NCBI GenBank assembly: GCA_017525805.1
Contig: JAFXSH010000164.1
Coordinates: 1-64,000 of the forward strand
Reading direction: 5' to 3'
DNA: 64,000 nt
Source of the DNA: Clostridia bacterium
Lineage (GTDB): Bacteria; Bacillota_A; Clostridia; Christensenellales; Aristaeellaceae
Position numbers and translations under genes: made by a program. The notes below the pieces were generated by a model that searched no databases, was not told the DNA's origin, and was given only the letters and a program-made list of their open reading frames with translations. Positions 33,606 through 42,196 of the stretch are shown here, piece by piece (the first letter of the stretch is position 1; every line of letters begins with the position of its first letter).

Positions 33606-34208
33606 TCAGTCCAGTTCTTTTTCAATCGCCGCAAGCAGCTCGCCGTATTCCTCGAATGCCGGAAGCTCGGGATGATCCTTCTTGATCTGTTCCGTGGAGC
33701 GGAACAGGAAGCCCGCCTTACTGGCCTGGATCATGGCCAGGTCGTTGTAGCTGTCGCCCGCGGCGATGGTTTCAAAGCCGATGGACTGCAGGGCCTTGAC
33801 CGAAACCAGCTTGGACTTTTCCGCCCGCATATGGAAGCCCGTCACCGTGCCGTCTGGGGCCACCTCAAGCGTATTGCAGAAGATGGTGGGCCAGCCTAAT
33901 TTTTTCATCAAAGGCCCGGCGAACTGGGTAAAGGTGTCGCTCAAAATGATTACCTGGGTCTGTTCCCGAAGCGCGTCCAAAAACTCCCGCGCCCCGGGCA
34001 TGGGGTCGATTTTTTCGATGGTGGCCTTGATTTCGTTCAGGCCCAATCCGTGCTCACGGAGGATGCCTAAGCGCCAGTTCATCAGCTTATTATAATCAGG
34101 CTCGTCCCGGGTGGTGCGCTTCAGCTCGGGGATGCCGCTGGCTTTGGAAAACGCGATCCAAATTTCCGGCACCAGTACGCCCTCCAGGTCCAGGCAGACG
34201 ATATTCAT
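33606..34208 (-). CDS. thrH: ThrH-type phosphoserine phosphatase/homoserine phosphotransferase
   Basis: 200 residues, HAD superfamily. The N-terminus CLDLEGVLVPEIWIAF is almost identical to the known ThrH proteins, in which the second catalytic Asp of the usual motif is Glu. Motif II is VIILSDTF and motif IV AAGDSYNDLAM. ThrH hydrolyses phosphoserine and can pass the phosphate to homoserine. The start at 34208 follows AAGGAGG. The 43-residue upstream extension is rejected. It is divergent from metY-metA, which also use homoserine derivatives. Confidence 0.87.
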   Translation of the reverse strand: MNIVCLDLEGVLVPEIWIAFSKASGIPELKRTTRDEPDYNKLMNWRLGILREHGLGLNEIKATIEKIDPMPGAREFLDALREQTQVIILSDTFTQFAGPLMKKLGWPTIFCNTLEVAPDGTVTGFHMRAEKSKLVSVKALQSIGFETIAAGDSYNDLAMIQASKAGFLFRSTEQIKKDHPELPAFEEYGELLAAIEKELD

Positions 34209-34295
34209 GCAGTTTGTCCTCCTTGTTATTTGGTACTCCAAGGTTATATCATATTTATTCTGCTTTTTCAAGCAGGAAAAGAACAGAAACATGTA

Positions 34296-34324
34296 TTGAC
34301 ATGCAAAACCCTTTTCGCTATGAT
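34296..34324 (+). promoter_or_regulatory. Promoter of metY-metA
   Basis: TTGACA (34296-34301), a 17-base spacer and TATGAT (34319-34324). Only 43 bases lie between the -10 box and the metY start, leaving no room for a SAM riboswitch or T-box. Confidence 0.85.
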
Positions 34325-34367
34325 TGTGTAGCGTCAAGCATCAGCATGCGTCCAGGGAGGTATATTT

Positions 34368-35654
34368 ATGAAACCTTATCAAATTGAAACCACCTGCGTC
34401 CAGGGCGGCTACACCCCCGGCAACGGCGAACCGCGGCAAATTCCTATCGTCCAGTCCACCACCTTCAAGTATGATACCGGCGAGGATATGGGCAAGCTGT
34501 TCGACCTGGAAGCCAGCGGGTATTTTTACACTCGGCTGCAAAACCCCACCAACGATTATGTGGCGGCCAAAGTCGCGGCTTTGGAGGGCGGCACGGCGGC
34601 CATGCTTACCTCCTCCGGTCAGGCGGCCAACTTTTTCGCCATGTTCAATTTAGCCTGCTGTGGCGACCATATGGTGGCTTCTTCCAGCATTTACGGCGGT
34701 ACCTTCAACCTGATCAGCGTCACGATGGCGAAAATGGGCATTGAAACCACCTTCGTTTCGCCGGACTGCACCGATGAGGAACTGAATGCCGCGTTCCGGC
34801 CTAATACCAAGCTGGTGTTCGGGGAAACCATTGCCAATCCCGCGCTGACGGTGCTGGACATTGAGCAGTTCGCCAAGGCGGCACATGCCCACGGCGTGCC
34901 ACTGATCATTGACAACACCTTCGCCACCCCTGTCAACTGCCGCCCTATTGAATGGGGAGCCGATATCGTGACCCATTCCACCACCAAATATATGGATGGA
35001 CACGGCGTCAGCGTGGGCGGCGCCATCGTGGACGGCGGAAAATTTGACTGGATGGCGAACAAGGAAAAATTCCCCGGCCTGTGTACCCCGGATGAAAGCT
35101 ACCATGGCGTCACCTACGCGGAGAAATTCGGCATGGGCGGCGCGTTCATCACCAAATGTACAGCGCAATTGATGCGGGATTTTGGCTCCATCCAGTCCCC
35201 CCAGCACGCCTTTTATCTGAACTTAGGCCTGGAAAGCCTGCATGTGCGCATGGAACGCCACTGCGAAAACGGCCAGAAGGTGGCGGAATTTTTGCAGCAG
35301 CATCCCAAGGTGGAGCGAGTTTCCTACTGCGGCCTGCCGGGCGATAAATATTATGAACGGGCGAAAAAATATCTGCCCAAAGGTTCCTGCGGCGTGGTCA
35401 GCTTTGAGCTCAAGGGCGGACGGGAAGCCGCCTCCGTGTTCATGAACAGCCTGCGCTTAGCCGCCATCGAAACCCACGTGGCCGACGCCCGCACCTGCTG
35501 CCTGAACCCCGCCAGCACCACTCACCGGCAGATGAACGACGAGCAATTGAAAGCCGCGGGCGTCCCCGCCGGGCTGGTGCGCATGAGCTGCGGCCTGGAA
35601 AACGCTCAGGACCTGATTGACGATATCGCGCAAGCGCTGGAAAAAGTGAAATAA
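34368..35654 (+). CDS. metY: O-acetylhomoserine aminocarboxypropyltransferase (sulfhydrylase)
   Basis: 428 residues, Cys/Met-metabolism PLP family. Starts IETTCVQGGYTPGNGEPRQ. The PLP lysine lies in VTHSTTKYMDGHG. The N-terminal YTRLQNPTNDYVAAKVAALEGG and C-terminal NPASTTHRQM are family hallmarks. The length of about 430 (longer than MetB or MetC) indicates direct sulfhydrylation of O-acetylhomoserine to homocysteine. metA lies 16 bases downstream and supplies the substrate. GGGAGG site before the ATG. Confidence 0.93.
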   Translation: MKPYQIETTCVQGGYTPGNGEPRQIPIVQSTTFKYDTGEDMGKLFDLEASGYFYTRLQNPTNDYVAAKVAALEGGTAAMLTSSGQAANFFAMFNLACCGDHMVASSSIYGGTFNLISVTMAKMGIETTFVSPDCTDEELNAAFRPNTKLVFGETIANPALTVLDIEQFAKAAHAHGVPLIIDNTFATPVNCRPIEWGADIVTHSTTKYMDGHGVSVGGAIVDGGKFDWMANKEKFPGLCTPDESYHGVTYAEKFGMGGAFITKCTAQLMRDFGSIQSPQHAFYLNLGLESLHVRMERHCENGQKVAEFLQQHPKVERVSYCGLPGDKYYERAKKYLPKGSCGVVSFELKGGREAASVFMNSLRLAAIETHVADARTCCLNPASTTHRQMNDEQLKAAGVPAGLVRMSCGLENAQDLIDDIAQALEKVK

Positions 35655-35670
35655 AGGAAGGCATTGACCT

Positions 35671-36612
35671 ATGCCCATTAAAATCCCCGATCATTTGCCT
35701 GCGGTAGACGTGCTGCACCGGGAGAACATTTTCGTCATGACCCAGGGCCGCGCCACCACCCAGGATATCCGCCCCCTGCAAATCCTGCTGGTGAACCTGA
35801 TGCCCAAGAAAATACAGACCGAAGTCCAGTTTTCCCGGCTGCTGGGCAACACTTCCCTGCAAATCGAATTGGAGCTGGTAGCGCCTCAAAGCCATACGCC
35901 CGCCAATACGCCGCCGGAGCACTTGCAGGCGTTTTATAAGACTTTTGACGAGGTGCGTCACCGGAATTTCGACGGCTGCATTATTACAGGCGCTCCGGTG
36001 GAGCATTTGGCTTTTGAAGAAGTGGATTATTGGGACGAACTGTGCGGAATCATGGATTGGAGCAAAAAGCACGTCCATTCCACCTTCCATATCTGCTGGG
36101 GAGCCCAGGCGGGACTGTACCACCATTACGGCGTGCCCAAGCAGGGCCTGCCCGCCAAGCTCTTCGGCGTGTACCCCCATGCGGTGGAATACAAGCGCAG
36201 CATTTTGTTCCGGGGCTTTGACGATACTTTCTACGTGCCCCACTCCCGCCATACCACCGTGAAGCGGGCGGACATTGAAGCCGTGCCGGAGCTGCAAATC
36301 CTTGCCTCCTCCCCACAGGCGGGCGTGTATGCCGTTTACGCAAAAAAGCACAAGCAAATCTTTATTACTGGCCATTCGGAATACGACGCCGACACCCTGG
36401 AACAGGAATACAAGCGGGACGTGGCCGCTGGCAAGCCCATTTCCGTCCCTGAAAACTATTACCCGAATGACGACCCTGCGAAAACGCCCCTGGTCACCTG
36501 GCGGGCCCACGCCAACTTACTGTTCTGCAACTGGCTGAACTATTTCGTTTACCAGACCACGCCCTATGACCTTTCCATGATCCCGGAAGGGGTACAGACA
36601 GAGGGAGAATAA
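35671..36612 (+). CDS. metA: Homoserine O-acetyltransferase (MetA type)
   Basis: 313 residues, MetA family. It starts [11 protein letters not shown], with the catalytic Cys142 in [10 protein letters not shown]. Residue 111 is Glu (ITGAPVEHL). In characterised MetA proteins Glu at this position favours acetyl-CoA whereas Gly favours succinyl-CoA. This agrees with the O-acetylhomoserine sulfhydrylase immediately upstream. The pair therefore forms a complete homoserine-to-homocysteine route. AAAGGAAGG site, then terminator downstream. Confidence 0.93.
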   Translation: MPIKIPDHLPAVDVLHRENIFVMTQGRATTQDIRPLQILLVNLMPKKIQTEVQFSRLLGNTSLQIELELVAPQSHTPANTPPEHLQAFYKTFDEVRHRNFDGCIITGAPVEHLAFEEVDYWDELCGIMDWSKKHVHSTFHICWGAQAGLYHHYGVPKQGLPAKLFGVYPHAVEYKRSILFRGFDDTFYVPHSRHTTVKRADIEAVPELQILASSPQAGVYAVYAKKHKQIFITGHSEYDADTLEQEYKRDVAAGKPISVPENYYPNDDPAKTPLVTWRAHANLLFCNWLNYFVYQTTPYDLSMIPEGVQTEGE

Positions 36613-36623
36613 CAATTCTTTGT

Positions 36624-36647
36624 CCGCCGGTTTTCCGGCGGCTTTTT
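36624..36647 (+). terminator. Terminator of metY-metA
   Basis: CCGCCGG (36624-36630) and CCGGCGG (36635-36641) with loop TTTT, followed by CTTTTT. It lies 12 bases after the metA stop. Confidence 0.92.
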
Positions 36648-36678
36648 CATTGTCATAATCGCCGCTCCCTTTGGACAA

Positions 36679-36685
36679 CATAATA
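36679..36685 (+). promoter_or_regulatory. Possible forespore-sigma -10 element of gpr
   Basis: CATAATA, 20 bases before the gpr start, matches the -10 box of sigma-F/G promoters, which drive gpr in Bacillus. No convincing -35 box is present at the expected distance, so this is tentative. Confidence 0.35.
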
Positions 36686-36704
36686 TAAAAACGGAGGGAA
36701 GCGT

Positions 36705-37631
36705 ATGCAGATCAGAACTGATCTGGCTATGGAAAGCCAAGCCCTATCGCCGAGCCCCAGCGGGGTCACAAGCAGAAGGATCAACCATGGCTCCCTGGAA
36801 GAAATTGATGTGAAGGTAGAATCCGACGAAGCGGCAAAGGCATTGGAAAAAGACAAGGGCACTTATATCACCCTGTTTCACCCGTTGCTTTCTCACACCG
36901 ATACGGAGGAACGAAAGGAAATCATTGTTTCTCTGGCCAAGGTGATCCGGGATTTGACGCCCAAGGACGGCGATATCTTAGTGGTGGGCCTGGGAAACCG
37001 GCATATGACGGCGGATTCCTTAGGAAGCCGTGTGGTGGAGGATTTATTGATTACCCGGCACATGAAGGATGTAACAGAAGGAGAACTCAAAAACCGCCTG
37101 CGGGGTGTGTGCGGGGTGGCTCCCGGCGTGCTGGGCATCACGGGCATGGAAACGGCGGAAATGATCAAAGGCATCACCGAGCACGTGCACCCTGCCGCCG
37201 TGATCGCGATCGATGCCTTGGCCGCCCGGGAAAGCAGCCGCATCGGAACTACCATCCAGGTGACGGACACGGGCATCCGCCCCGGCAGCGGGGTGGGCAA
37301 TCATCGGGCGGGGCTGAATCAGGACACGTTAGGGGTGCCGGTGATCGCCGTGGGCGTGCCCATGGTGGTGTACGCGGCGGTGATCGCCAGGGACGCCCTT
37401 TCCCTGCTGCTCAAGGACATGGACATGAACGAGGGCGAGCACCAGCAGGCCATGGACGGCATGGTGGAGCATATCACCCGCCAGGGCTTGGGGGAGCTGG
37501 TGGTAACCCCTCGGGAGGTGGACGAGCTGGTGGGAAGGGTAGCCCGGCTCATTGCCGACGGGCTGAACTTAGCGTTACAGCCGGAACTGTCTTTGGAAGA
37601 AATCCAGTATTTATCGCATGACGGCCCGTAA
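36705..37631 (+). CDS. gpr: GPR endopeptidase (spore germination protease)
   Basis: 308 residues. The N-terminus MQIRTDLAME is the GPR propeptide region. VVGLGNRHMTADSLG, GITGMETAEMIKG, IAIDALAARESSRIGTTIQ and TGIRPGSGVGNHR are family motifs. It degrades small acid-soluble spore proteins during germination after autoprocessing. CGGAGGG precedes the ATG. spoIIP follows by 28 bases, the same order as in Bacillus. Confidence 0.95.
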   Translation: MQIRTDLAMESQALSPSPSGVTSRRINHGSLEEIDVKVESDEAAKALEKDKGTYITLFHPLLSHTDTEERKEIIVSLAKVIRDLTPKDGDILVVGLGNRHMTADSLGSRVVEDLLITRHMKDVTEGELKNRLRGVCGVAPGVLGITGMETAEMIKGITEHVHPAAVIAIDALAARESSRIGTTIQVTDTGIRPGSGVGNHRAGLNQDTLGVPVIAVGVPMVVYAAVIARDALSLLLKDMDMNEGEHQQAMDGMVEHITRQGLGELVVTPREVDELVGRVARLIADGLNLALQPELSLEEIQYLSHDGP

Positions 37632-37659
37632 AGGGGCATATACTGTCATGAGGTGAATC

Positions 37660-38427
37660 ATGATGGATGCGTTGAAACGTGGACTTGCGGGCCTGTGGGC
37701 GCTGATTTTTCTTTTATGCTTGGGCGTATCAGCCACCGGGGAAACAGCGGACGAGTTTTCCATGGAGGTGGTTTCCGTTTCCTCCAATCAGAAGAAACAG
37801 AAACGGGTATTCCTGTACCATACCCACACCTATGAAGCCTATGAAATGGACGGGGAAAACCGCTACACGCCCACGGAGACCTGGCGAACGGCGGATCATG
37901 AATACAACATGGTGCGCGTCGGCGCGGAACTGGCGGAGCGCCTCCGGGAGGCGGGCATTTTCGTCACCCACGATACCACGGATTACGAACCGCCCCGGCT
38001 GTCCAGCGCTTATTCCCGTTCATTGAAGGGACTGAAACAGGCAGCGGATGAAGGGTACGACCTCTATATTGATCTGCACAGAGATTCCTTTTCAAAAGGA
38101 AACGGGCCCAACGTAGTAGATGTGGAAGGACAATCTGCCGCCCGACTGCTGATCCTCATTGGCCAGGGCACTGGCAGTTCCTTGGATGAAAAACCCAATT
38201 GGGAAGCCAACGAAAAAGCGGCCCAAGCCATTTCCGGTTATTTGAACGCTCGGGCGGAAAACCTCTGCCGGGGCGTGTCGCTGAAATCCGGGCGGTATAA
38301 CCAGCAGGCGGCCACCCCCAGCATGCTGATCGAGGTGGGCAACAACAAGAACACCCTGCCCGAGGCCCTGAACGCCATGGAACCCCTGGCCCGGGCCATC
38401 TGCCAGTACTTTGACAGGCTGGAATAA
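37660..38427 (+). CDS. spoIIP: Stage II sporulation protein P
   Basis: 255 residues, an N-terminal signal or anchor segment (LWALIFLLCLGVSA), then the SpoIIP amidase domain: LYHTHTYEAY with a zinc histidine, DLYIDLHRDSF and MLIEVGNNKNT with the catalytic Glu. SpoIIP works with SpoIID and SpoIIM to digest septal peptidoglycan during engulfment. This copy is short compared with the Bacillus protein (about 400), with most of the N-terminal linker missing. The amidase core appears complete. Confidence 0.92.
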   Translation: MMDALKRGLAGLWALIFLLCLGVSATGETADEFSMEVVSVSSNQKKQKRVFLYHTHTYEAYEMDGENRYTPTETWRTADHEYNMVRVGAELAERLREAGIFVTHDTTDYEPPRLSSAYSRSLKGLKQAADEGYDLYIDLHRDSFSKGNGPNVVDVEGQSAARLLILIGQGTGSSLDEKPNWEANEKAAQAISGYLNARAENLCRGVSLKSGRYNQQAATPSMLIEVGNNKNTLPEALNAMEPLARAICQYFDRLE

Positions 38428-38482
38428 TTGCCTTTCCCTTCTCCTTGTGGTATACTGTACGGGAAGGGAGGGAAGAACGCGC

Positions 38483-39112
38483 ATGAGAAGCTATTGCCTG
38501 AAACGGATGCGCAGGGAGCGCATCGTCTTTTTCCGGCTGCTTATCGCCGCCATCGTGACGAACTGCCTGTGCGCCGCCGTGTGCGGAGCGCTCTGGAAAG
38601 TGCTGGACCAGGGGCAGACCAGAGCGCCGCTGATTTTTTCGGGCGTTTTTCTCACGCTCTCTCTCTTTTTATGGGGCGTCTATCTGCGGGAAAGCGACGT
38701 GAACCAGCTGCTCAAAAAAACGGTTTTCGGCAGAGACCTGGTCATTTTCGGAGATAAAAAGGCATCCGGCGGATGGGCCTTCGACGAACCCCGTTCCTCC
38801 AGGGAGCTGATGGCGGAGATCGACGAGGAAGCGCTTCATATGGATTACGAATGCGTTTCTTTCGCCCTGATGCGTCACTGGATCGTTTTTTACCGGTATT
38901 TTAACGGAAACGTCTATTCCATGCCCGTGGAGAAAAGGTGGATCACCCGAATCTGGTGGGAAAAGGCGGACGGGGGAGAAAACAGCGGATTTGACGTTTA
39001 TGTGGAGCGCGCGTTTGATCCGAGCGGTCCCGGCGTATTTCGGGTATGGGAGCAGGCGGATATCGAAGCGCTCCGGCAATGGAGTGTACAGCAGGAGAAA
39101 GCGGAAGTATGA
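38483..39112 (+). CDS. Membrane protein of unknown function upstream of murI
   Basis: 209 residues. Two hydrophobic segments near the N-terminus (FFRLLIAAIVTNCLCAAVCG and LIFSGVFLTLSLFLWGVYL) are followed by a cytoplasmic domain of about 130 residues with LMRHWIVFYRYFNGNVYSMPV. The plan is that of YcxB-like or PH-like signalling anchors, but I cannot confirm a family. ATG 38483 behind GGGAGGG. It overlaps murI as ATGA. Confidence 0.55.
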   Translation: MRSYCLKRMRRERIVFFRLLIAAIVTNCLCAAVCGALWKVLDQGQTRAPLIFSGVFLTLSLFLWGVYLRESDVNQLLKKTVFGRDLVIFGDKKASGGWAFDEPRSSRELMAEIDEEALHMDYECVSFALMRHWIVFYRYFNGNVYSMPVEKRWITRIWWEKADGGENSGFDVYVERAFDPSGPGVFRVWEQADIEALRQWSVQQEKAEV

Positions 39113-39879
39113 GGAATAACGCGCCGATCGGCATGTTTGACAGCGGGGTGGGAGGCATCAGCGTGCTGCGGGAAGCGGTGCGGATGCTTCCCAACGAGCG
39201 CTTCATTTTTTTCGGGGACACGAAGAACGCTCCCTACGGCACGAAAACCAAGGAAGAAGTGCTGACCCTGTCCCGCCGCGTGGTGGAAACGCTGCTGGAA
39301 AGGGGCTGCAAGGCTATCGTGATCGCCTGCAACACCGCCACCAGCGCGGCGGCGGCCACCCTGCGGGCGGAATACGCGGATATTCCCATCATCGCCATGG
39401 AACCGGCCCTGAAGCCCGCGTCTCTTTTGCGCCAGGATGGCGTGGTGCTGGCCCTGGCCACTCCCGGCACCATCGCGGGGGAAAAGTACGCCCATTTGTA
39501 CGCATTGTATGGGGAGGGCGTAATATCGCTGCCCTGTGGGGGACTGATGGAATTTGCCGAGAGGGGAGAATTGGACAGCCCCGCCCTGCACGAATACCTT
39601 TCCGAGCTGTTTCAGCCCTATGCCGATCAGAAGGTGGAGGCCGTGGTGCTGGGATGCACCCACTACGTTTTCCTAAAACGGGCTATCGGGCGGTTTTTCC
39701 CCTCCACGCCCCTGATCGACGGAAACGAAGGTACCGTCAGGCAGCTTGGCCGTCGATTGGCTGAAAAGAATCTGCTGGCCCCCGAAGACCAAGCGGGCCA
39801 TGTGACCCTGCTTTCTTCCGGAGGAGAAGAAGCGGTGGCGCTCATGAAAAAGCTGCTGAATCTGCCGGAAGAATCGTAA
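39109..39879 (+). CDS. murI: Glutamate racemase
   Basis: 256 residues. Starts GMFDSGVGGISVLREA. The two catalytic cysteines lie in IACNTATSAA and VLGCTHYVFL. It makes D-glutamate for peptidoglycan. The start overlaps the upstream membrane protein stop by ATGA. The extended frame from 39046 is a shadow. Confidence 0.95.
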   Translation: MRNNAPIGMFDSGVGGISVLREAVRMLPNERFIFFGDTKNAPYGTKTKEEVLTLSRRVVETLLERGCKAIVIACNTATSAAAATLRAEYADIPIIAMEPALKPASLLRQDGVVLALATPGTIAGEKYAHLYALYGEGVISLPCGGLMEFAERGELDSPALHEYLSELFQPYADQKVEAVVLGCTHYVFLKRAIGRFFPSTPLIDGNEGTVRQLGRRLAEKNLLAPEDQAGHVTLLSSGGEEAVALMKKLLNLPEES

Positions 39880-39896
39880 ATTCTTATCGAATACTC

Positions 39897-39925
39897 TTTA
39901 CTTATGTCAATAATTTGGGTATAAT
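39897..39925 (+). promoter_or_regulatory. Promoter of the OB-fold-like lipoprotein gene
   Basis: TTTACT (39897-39902), a 17-base spacer and TATAAT (39920-39925), 39 bases before the start codon. Confidence 0.65.
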
Positions 39926-39964
39926 ATGCATGGTTCCCGAATAAAGATAAAGGAGAAAAAGATC

Positions 39965-40669
39965 ATGAAAAAGATTCTTGCGCTGGTTTTGGCTGTGCTG
40001 ATGCTGACCCTTTCCGCCTGCGCGGTGGCTGAGGAAGCAACTGTGATGACCCATGAAGAATACGTGGCTGCCGAAATGGACAGCGAAGTGACCATCGAAG
40101 CCTATGTGCAGGCCAAGCAGAGCTGGTGGGCCGACAAGGCCACCATCTACCTCCAGGCCGAAGATGGTGCGTATTTCCTGTATGAACTGCCCATCAGCGA
40201 AGCGGATTACGCGCTGCTGGTGCCCGGCACCAAGGTTCGCGTGACCGGTTACAAGTCCTCTTGGGCTGGCGAAGTGGAAATCGTGGACGCCACCTTTGAA
40301 ATCTTGGAAGCCGAACCCTGGATCGCCGAAGCGGAAGATATCACCGCGCTGCTGCCCAGCGAAGACCTGATCCTGCATCAGAACGAGCTGGTCGCCGTGA
40401 AGGGCGTCACCGTGGAAGCCTACGACGAAAGGGGTGCCGCTTTCAAGTACAAGAATGAAACCGACAAGACGGACGACCTGTACTTCAAGGTTTCCAAGGA
40501 CGGCCAGACCTACGAATTCTGCGTGGAATTCTATCTCTGCGGCAAGGACACCGAAGTGTATCAGGCTGTGGAAGCCCTGAACGTGGGCGACGTGATCGAC
40601 CTGGAAGGCTTCCTGTACTGGTACAACGGCGCGAATCTGCAGGCCACCAAGCTGACCAAGGCGGAATGA
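39965..40669 (+). CDS. Lipoprotein with two OB-fold-like domains
   Basis: 234 residues. Signal peptide with lipobox LSAC (Cys at about residue 19). Two similar beta-rich units follow: HEEYVAAEMDSEVTIEAYV with LVPGTKVRVTGYKSSWAGEVEIVDA, and LHQNELVAVKGVTVEAYDE with LNVGDVIDLEGFLYWYNGANLQ. The second parts resemble OB folds of the nucleic-acid or sugar-binding kind, seen in several Clostridia lipoproteins. Codon use is strongly biased to C-ending and GAA/AAG codons, as in the abundant sugar-binding protein at 60687, suggesting high expression. It is monocistronic, with its own promoter and terminator. The ligand is unknown. Confidence 0.65.
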   Translation: MKKILALVLAVLMLTLSACAVAEEATVMTHEEYVAAEMDSEVTIEAYVQAKQSWWADKATIYLQAEDGAYFLYELPISEADYALLVPGTKVRVTGYKSSWAGEVEIVDATFEILEAEPWIAEAEDITALLPSEDLILHQNELVAVKGVTVEAYDERGAAFKYKNETDKTDDLYFKVSKDGQTYEFCVEFYLCGKDTEVYQAVEALNVGDVIDLEGFLYWYNGANLQATKLTKAE

Positions 40670-40690
40670 TCCTTTTCCGGTAAAATCAAC

Positions 40691-40715
40691 GCCCCGGCAC
40701 CCGCCGGGGCTTTTC
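40691..40715. terminator. Terminator after the OB-fold-like lipoprotein gene
   Basis: GCCCCGGC (40691-40698) and GCCGGGGC (40703-40710) with loop ACCC, followed by TTTTCC on the plus strand. It also lies just beyond the stop of the small minus-strand gene, so it may serve both. Confidence 0.88.
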
Positions 40716-40717
40716 CT

Positions 40718-40864
40718 TTAGGTCTTTTTCTGGTTTTCCATTTCCTTTTCAGCGGCTTTTTGCTCCCGCTCCTTTTTCCGGCGCAGGGCTTTGTTGATGA
40801 CATAATAGGATTCAAAGGGCCCGATGACGGCGGAAATAATGATCAGAATCCAATACCAAGGCAC
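40718..40864 (-). CDS. 48-residue single-pass membrane protein
   Basis: GTG start at 40864 with CGGGAGG about 10 bases upstream, TAA at 40720-40718. The N-terminal half is one membrane helix (WYWILIIISAVIGPFESYYV). The C-terminal half is highly charged and helical (RRKKEREQKAAEKE). It is flanked by a terminator, and nothing else fills this 365-base gap apart from the yicC promoter. A good ribosome site, membrane-plus-tail design and tight fit to the terminator support a real gene. The family is unknown. Confidence 0.6.
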   Translation of the reverse strand: MPWYWILIIISAVIGPFESYYVINKALRRKKEREQKAAEKEMENQKKT

Positions 40865-40978
40865 GGCGTTTTATCCTCCCGGTTCTGTTTCCGGATTCAG
40901 TATACATGATTGCTTGCTCTGGGGCAAGAAAAAACGAAAAAAGCGGCGCAAAAAAGCATAGAAACGAAAAAAAGAGGC

Positions 40979-41007
40979 TTTCGACATCCGCCGAAATGTG
41001 TTATAAT
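40979..41007 (+). promoter_or_regulatory. Promoter of the yicC-remA-gmk operon
   Basis: TATAAT at 41002-41007. Upstream TTTCGA (40979-40984, 17-base spacer) or TCGACA (40981-40986, 15-base spacer) gives the -35 box. About 28 bases to the yicC start. Confidence 0.65.
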
Positions 41008-41034
41008 CATATGATAAAAGGGGGTATGCTGTGC

Positions 41035-41919
41035 ATGCGAAGCATGACGGGTTACGGACGCAGGCAGATGAGCCGGGACGGACGGGAAATCTCGGTGGAA
41101 ATCAAAACGGTGAATCACCGTTTTCTGGACCTTTCCTGCCGTCTGCCCAGGGCGCTTTCCTTTGCGGAGGACGCGGTGCGGAAACAGATTTCCCAAACGC
41201 TGCGCCGGGGCCACGCGGACGTGAACGTGAATTATTTGAACCTGCGGCTGGACGCCCGGGAGGTGCGGCTGGACGAAGGGCTGGTGCTTCAATACAAGGA
41301 AGCGCTGCTCAATGCCCGCCAAATCGCCAGGAAAGAGCGCTCCTCCATCCGGGATGAAAATGTGGAATGGATCATTCAGCAGCCGGACGTGTTGCAGGTA
41401 ACCGTTAAGGATGAAGACCAGGAAGCGGTGCTTTCCCTGCTTAAGGACGCGCTGGACGCCGCCTTATCGGATGTCATCGCTATGCGGGAAAAGGAAGGCG
41501 ACGCCCTGAAAGCGGACCTCAAGCTGCACCTGAACGAAACGGCCCGTCTTCGGAACGAAATCGCCCTGCTGGCCCCGAAGGTACCGAAAATTTATCAGGA
41601 AAAGCTGCAAGCCAGGATCAAGGAGCTGGGCGTTAAGGAGATTGACGAACAGCGCTTAGCCCAGGAAGTGGCGCTCATGGCGGACCGCTGCGCCATCGAC
41701 GAAGAGCTTTCCCGTCTGGAAAGCCACATCGGGCAGATGCGGCAGGCGCTGGAAGCGGAGGGTGAAACGGGCCGCAGGCTGGATTTTCTCACCCAGGAGC
41801 TGAACCGGGAAGTGAATACCATCGGTTCCAAAGCATCCGACGCTGAAATTACCAAGCTGGTGGTTACCGCAAAAACCGAGATCGAAAAGCTGCGGGAGCA
41901 GGTACAGAATGTGGAGTGA
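41035..41919 (+). CDS. yicC: YicC/YloC family endoribonuclease
   Basis: 294 residues. N-terminal [23 protein letters not shown] followed by VNHRFLDL is the YicC signature. The C-terminal DUF1732 part has [21 protein letters not shown] and [23 protein letters not shown]. YicC is an RNase in E. coli. The ATG at 41035 gives the usual family N-terminus and a GGGGG site at a proper distance; ATG 41026 is too close to it. It is first in the conserved yicC-remA-gmk-rpoZ order. Confidence 0.92.
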   Translation: MRSMTGYGRRQMSRDGREISVEIKTVNHRFLDLSCRLPRALSFAEDAVRKQISQTLRRGHADVNVNYLNLRLDAREVRLDEGLVLQYKEALLNARQIARKERSSIRDENVEWIIQQPDVLQVTVKDEDQEAVLSLLKDALDAALSDVIAMREKEGDALKADLKLHLNETARLRNEIALLAPKVPKIYQEKLQARIKELGVKEIDEQRLAQEVALMADRCAIDEELSRLESHIGQMRQALEAEGETGRRLDFLTQELNREVNTIGSKASDAEITKLVVTAKTEIEKLREQVQNVE

Positions 41920-41924
41920 TGACC

Positions 41925-42164
41925 ATGAAGCTGTTGAACGTGGGTTTTGGCAATATGGTGTCCGCCGGGCGCATCGTGGCGGTGATCGCGCCGGACAGTG
42001 CGCCGGTGAAACGCATGGTGCAGGAAGCCCGGGATGACAGCCATCTGATCGACGCCACGGCGGGACGGCGTACCAGGGCCGTTCTGATGATGGACACGGG
42101 CCACGTGGTGCTTTCCGCCGTGCAGCCGGAAACCATCGCGGGCCGACTGCAAAGCGACGCATAA
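41925..42164 (+). CDS. remA: RemA-like regulatory protein (DUF370)
   Basis: 79 residues, DUF370. [19 protein letters not shown] followed by [10 protein letters not shown] and [29 protein letters not shown] are near-canonical. In Bacillus subtilis RemA is a DNA-binding activator of biofilm matrix genes. The start at 41925 (GGAG 8 bases before) is favoured over ATG 41919, which overlaps the yicC stop. It lies between yicC and gmk as in Bacillus. Confidence 0.92.
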   Translation: MKLLNVGFGNMVSAGRIVAVIAPDSAPVKRMVQEARDDSHLIDATAGRRTRAVLMMDTGHVVLSAVQPETIAGRLQSDA

Positions 42165-42196
42165 ACTACAAAAGCTCCTGAGAGGGGGAAACACCC

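Noticed and set aside
34209..34367. SAM riboswitch or T-box before metY
   Set aside because: A consensus promoter ends 43 bases before the start, leaving no space for either element.
40561..40815. 84-codon minus-strand frame over the lipoprotein end
   Set aside because: It crosses a terminator and has no ribosome site. The smaller frame 40718-40864 in another phase fits the signals far better.
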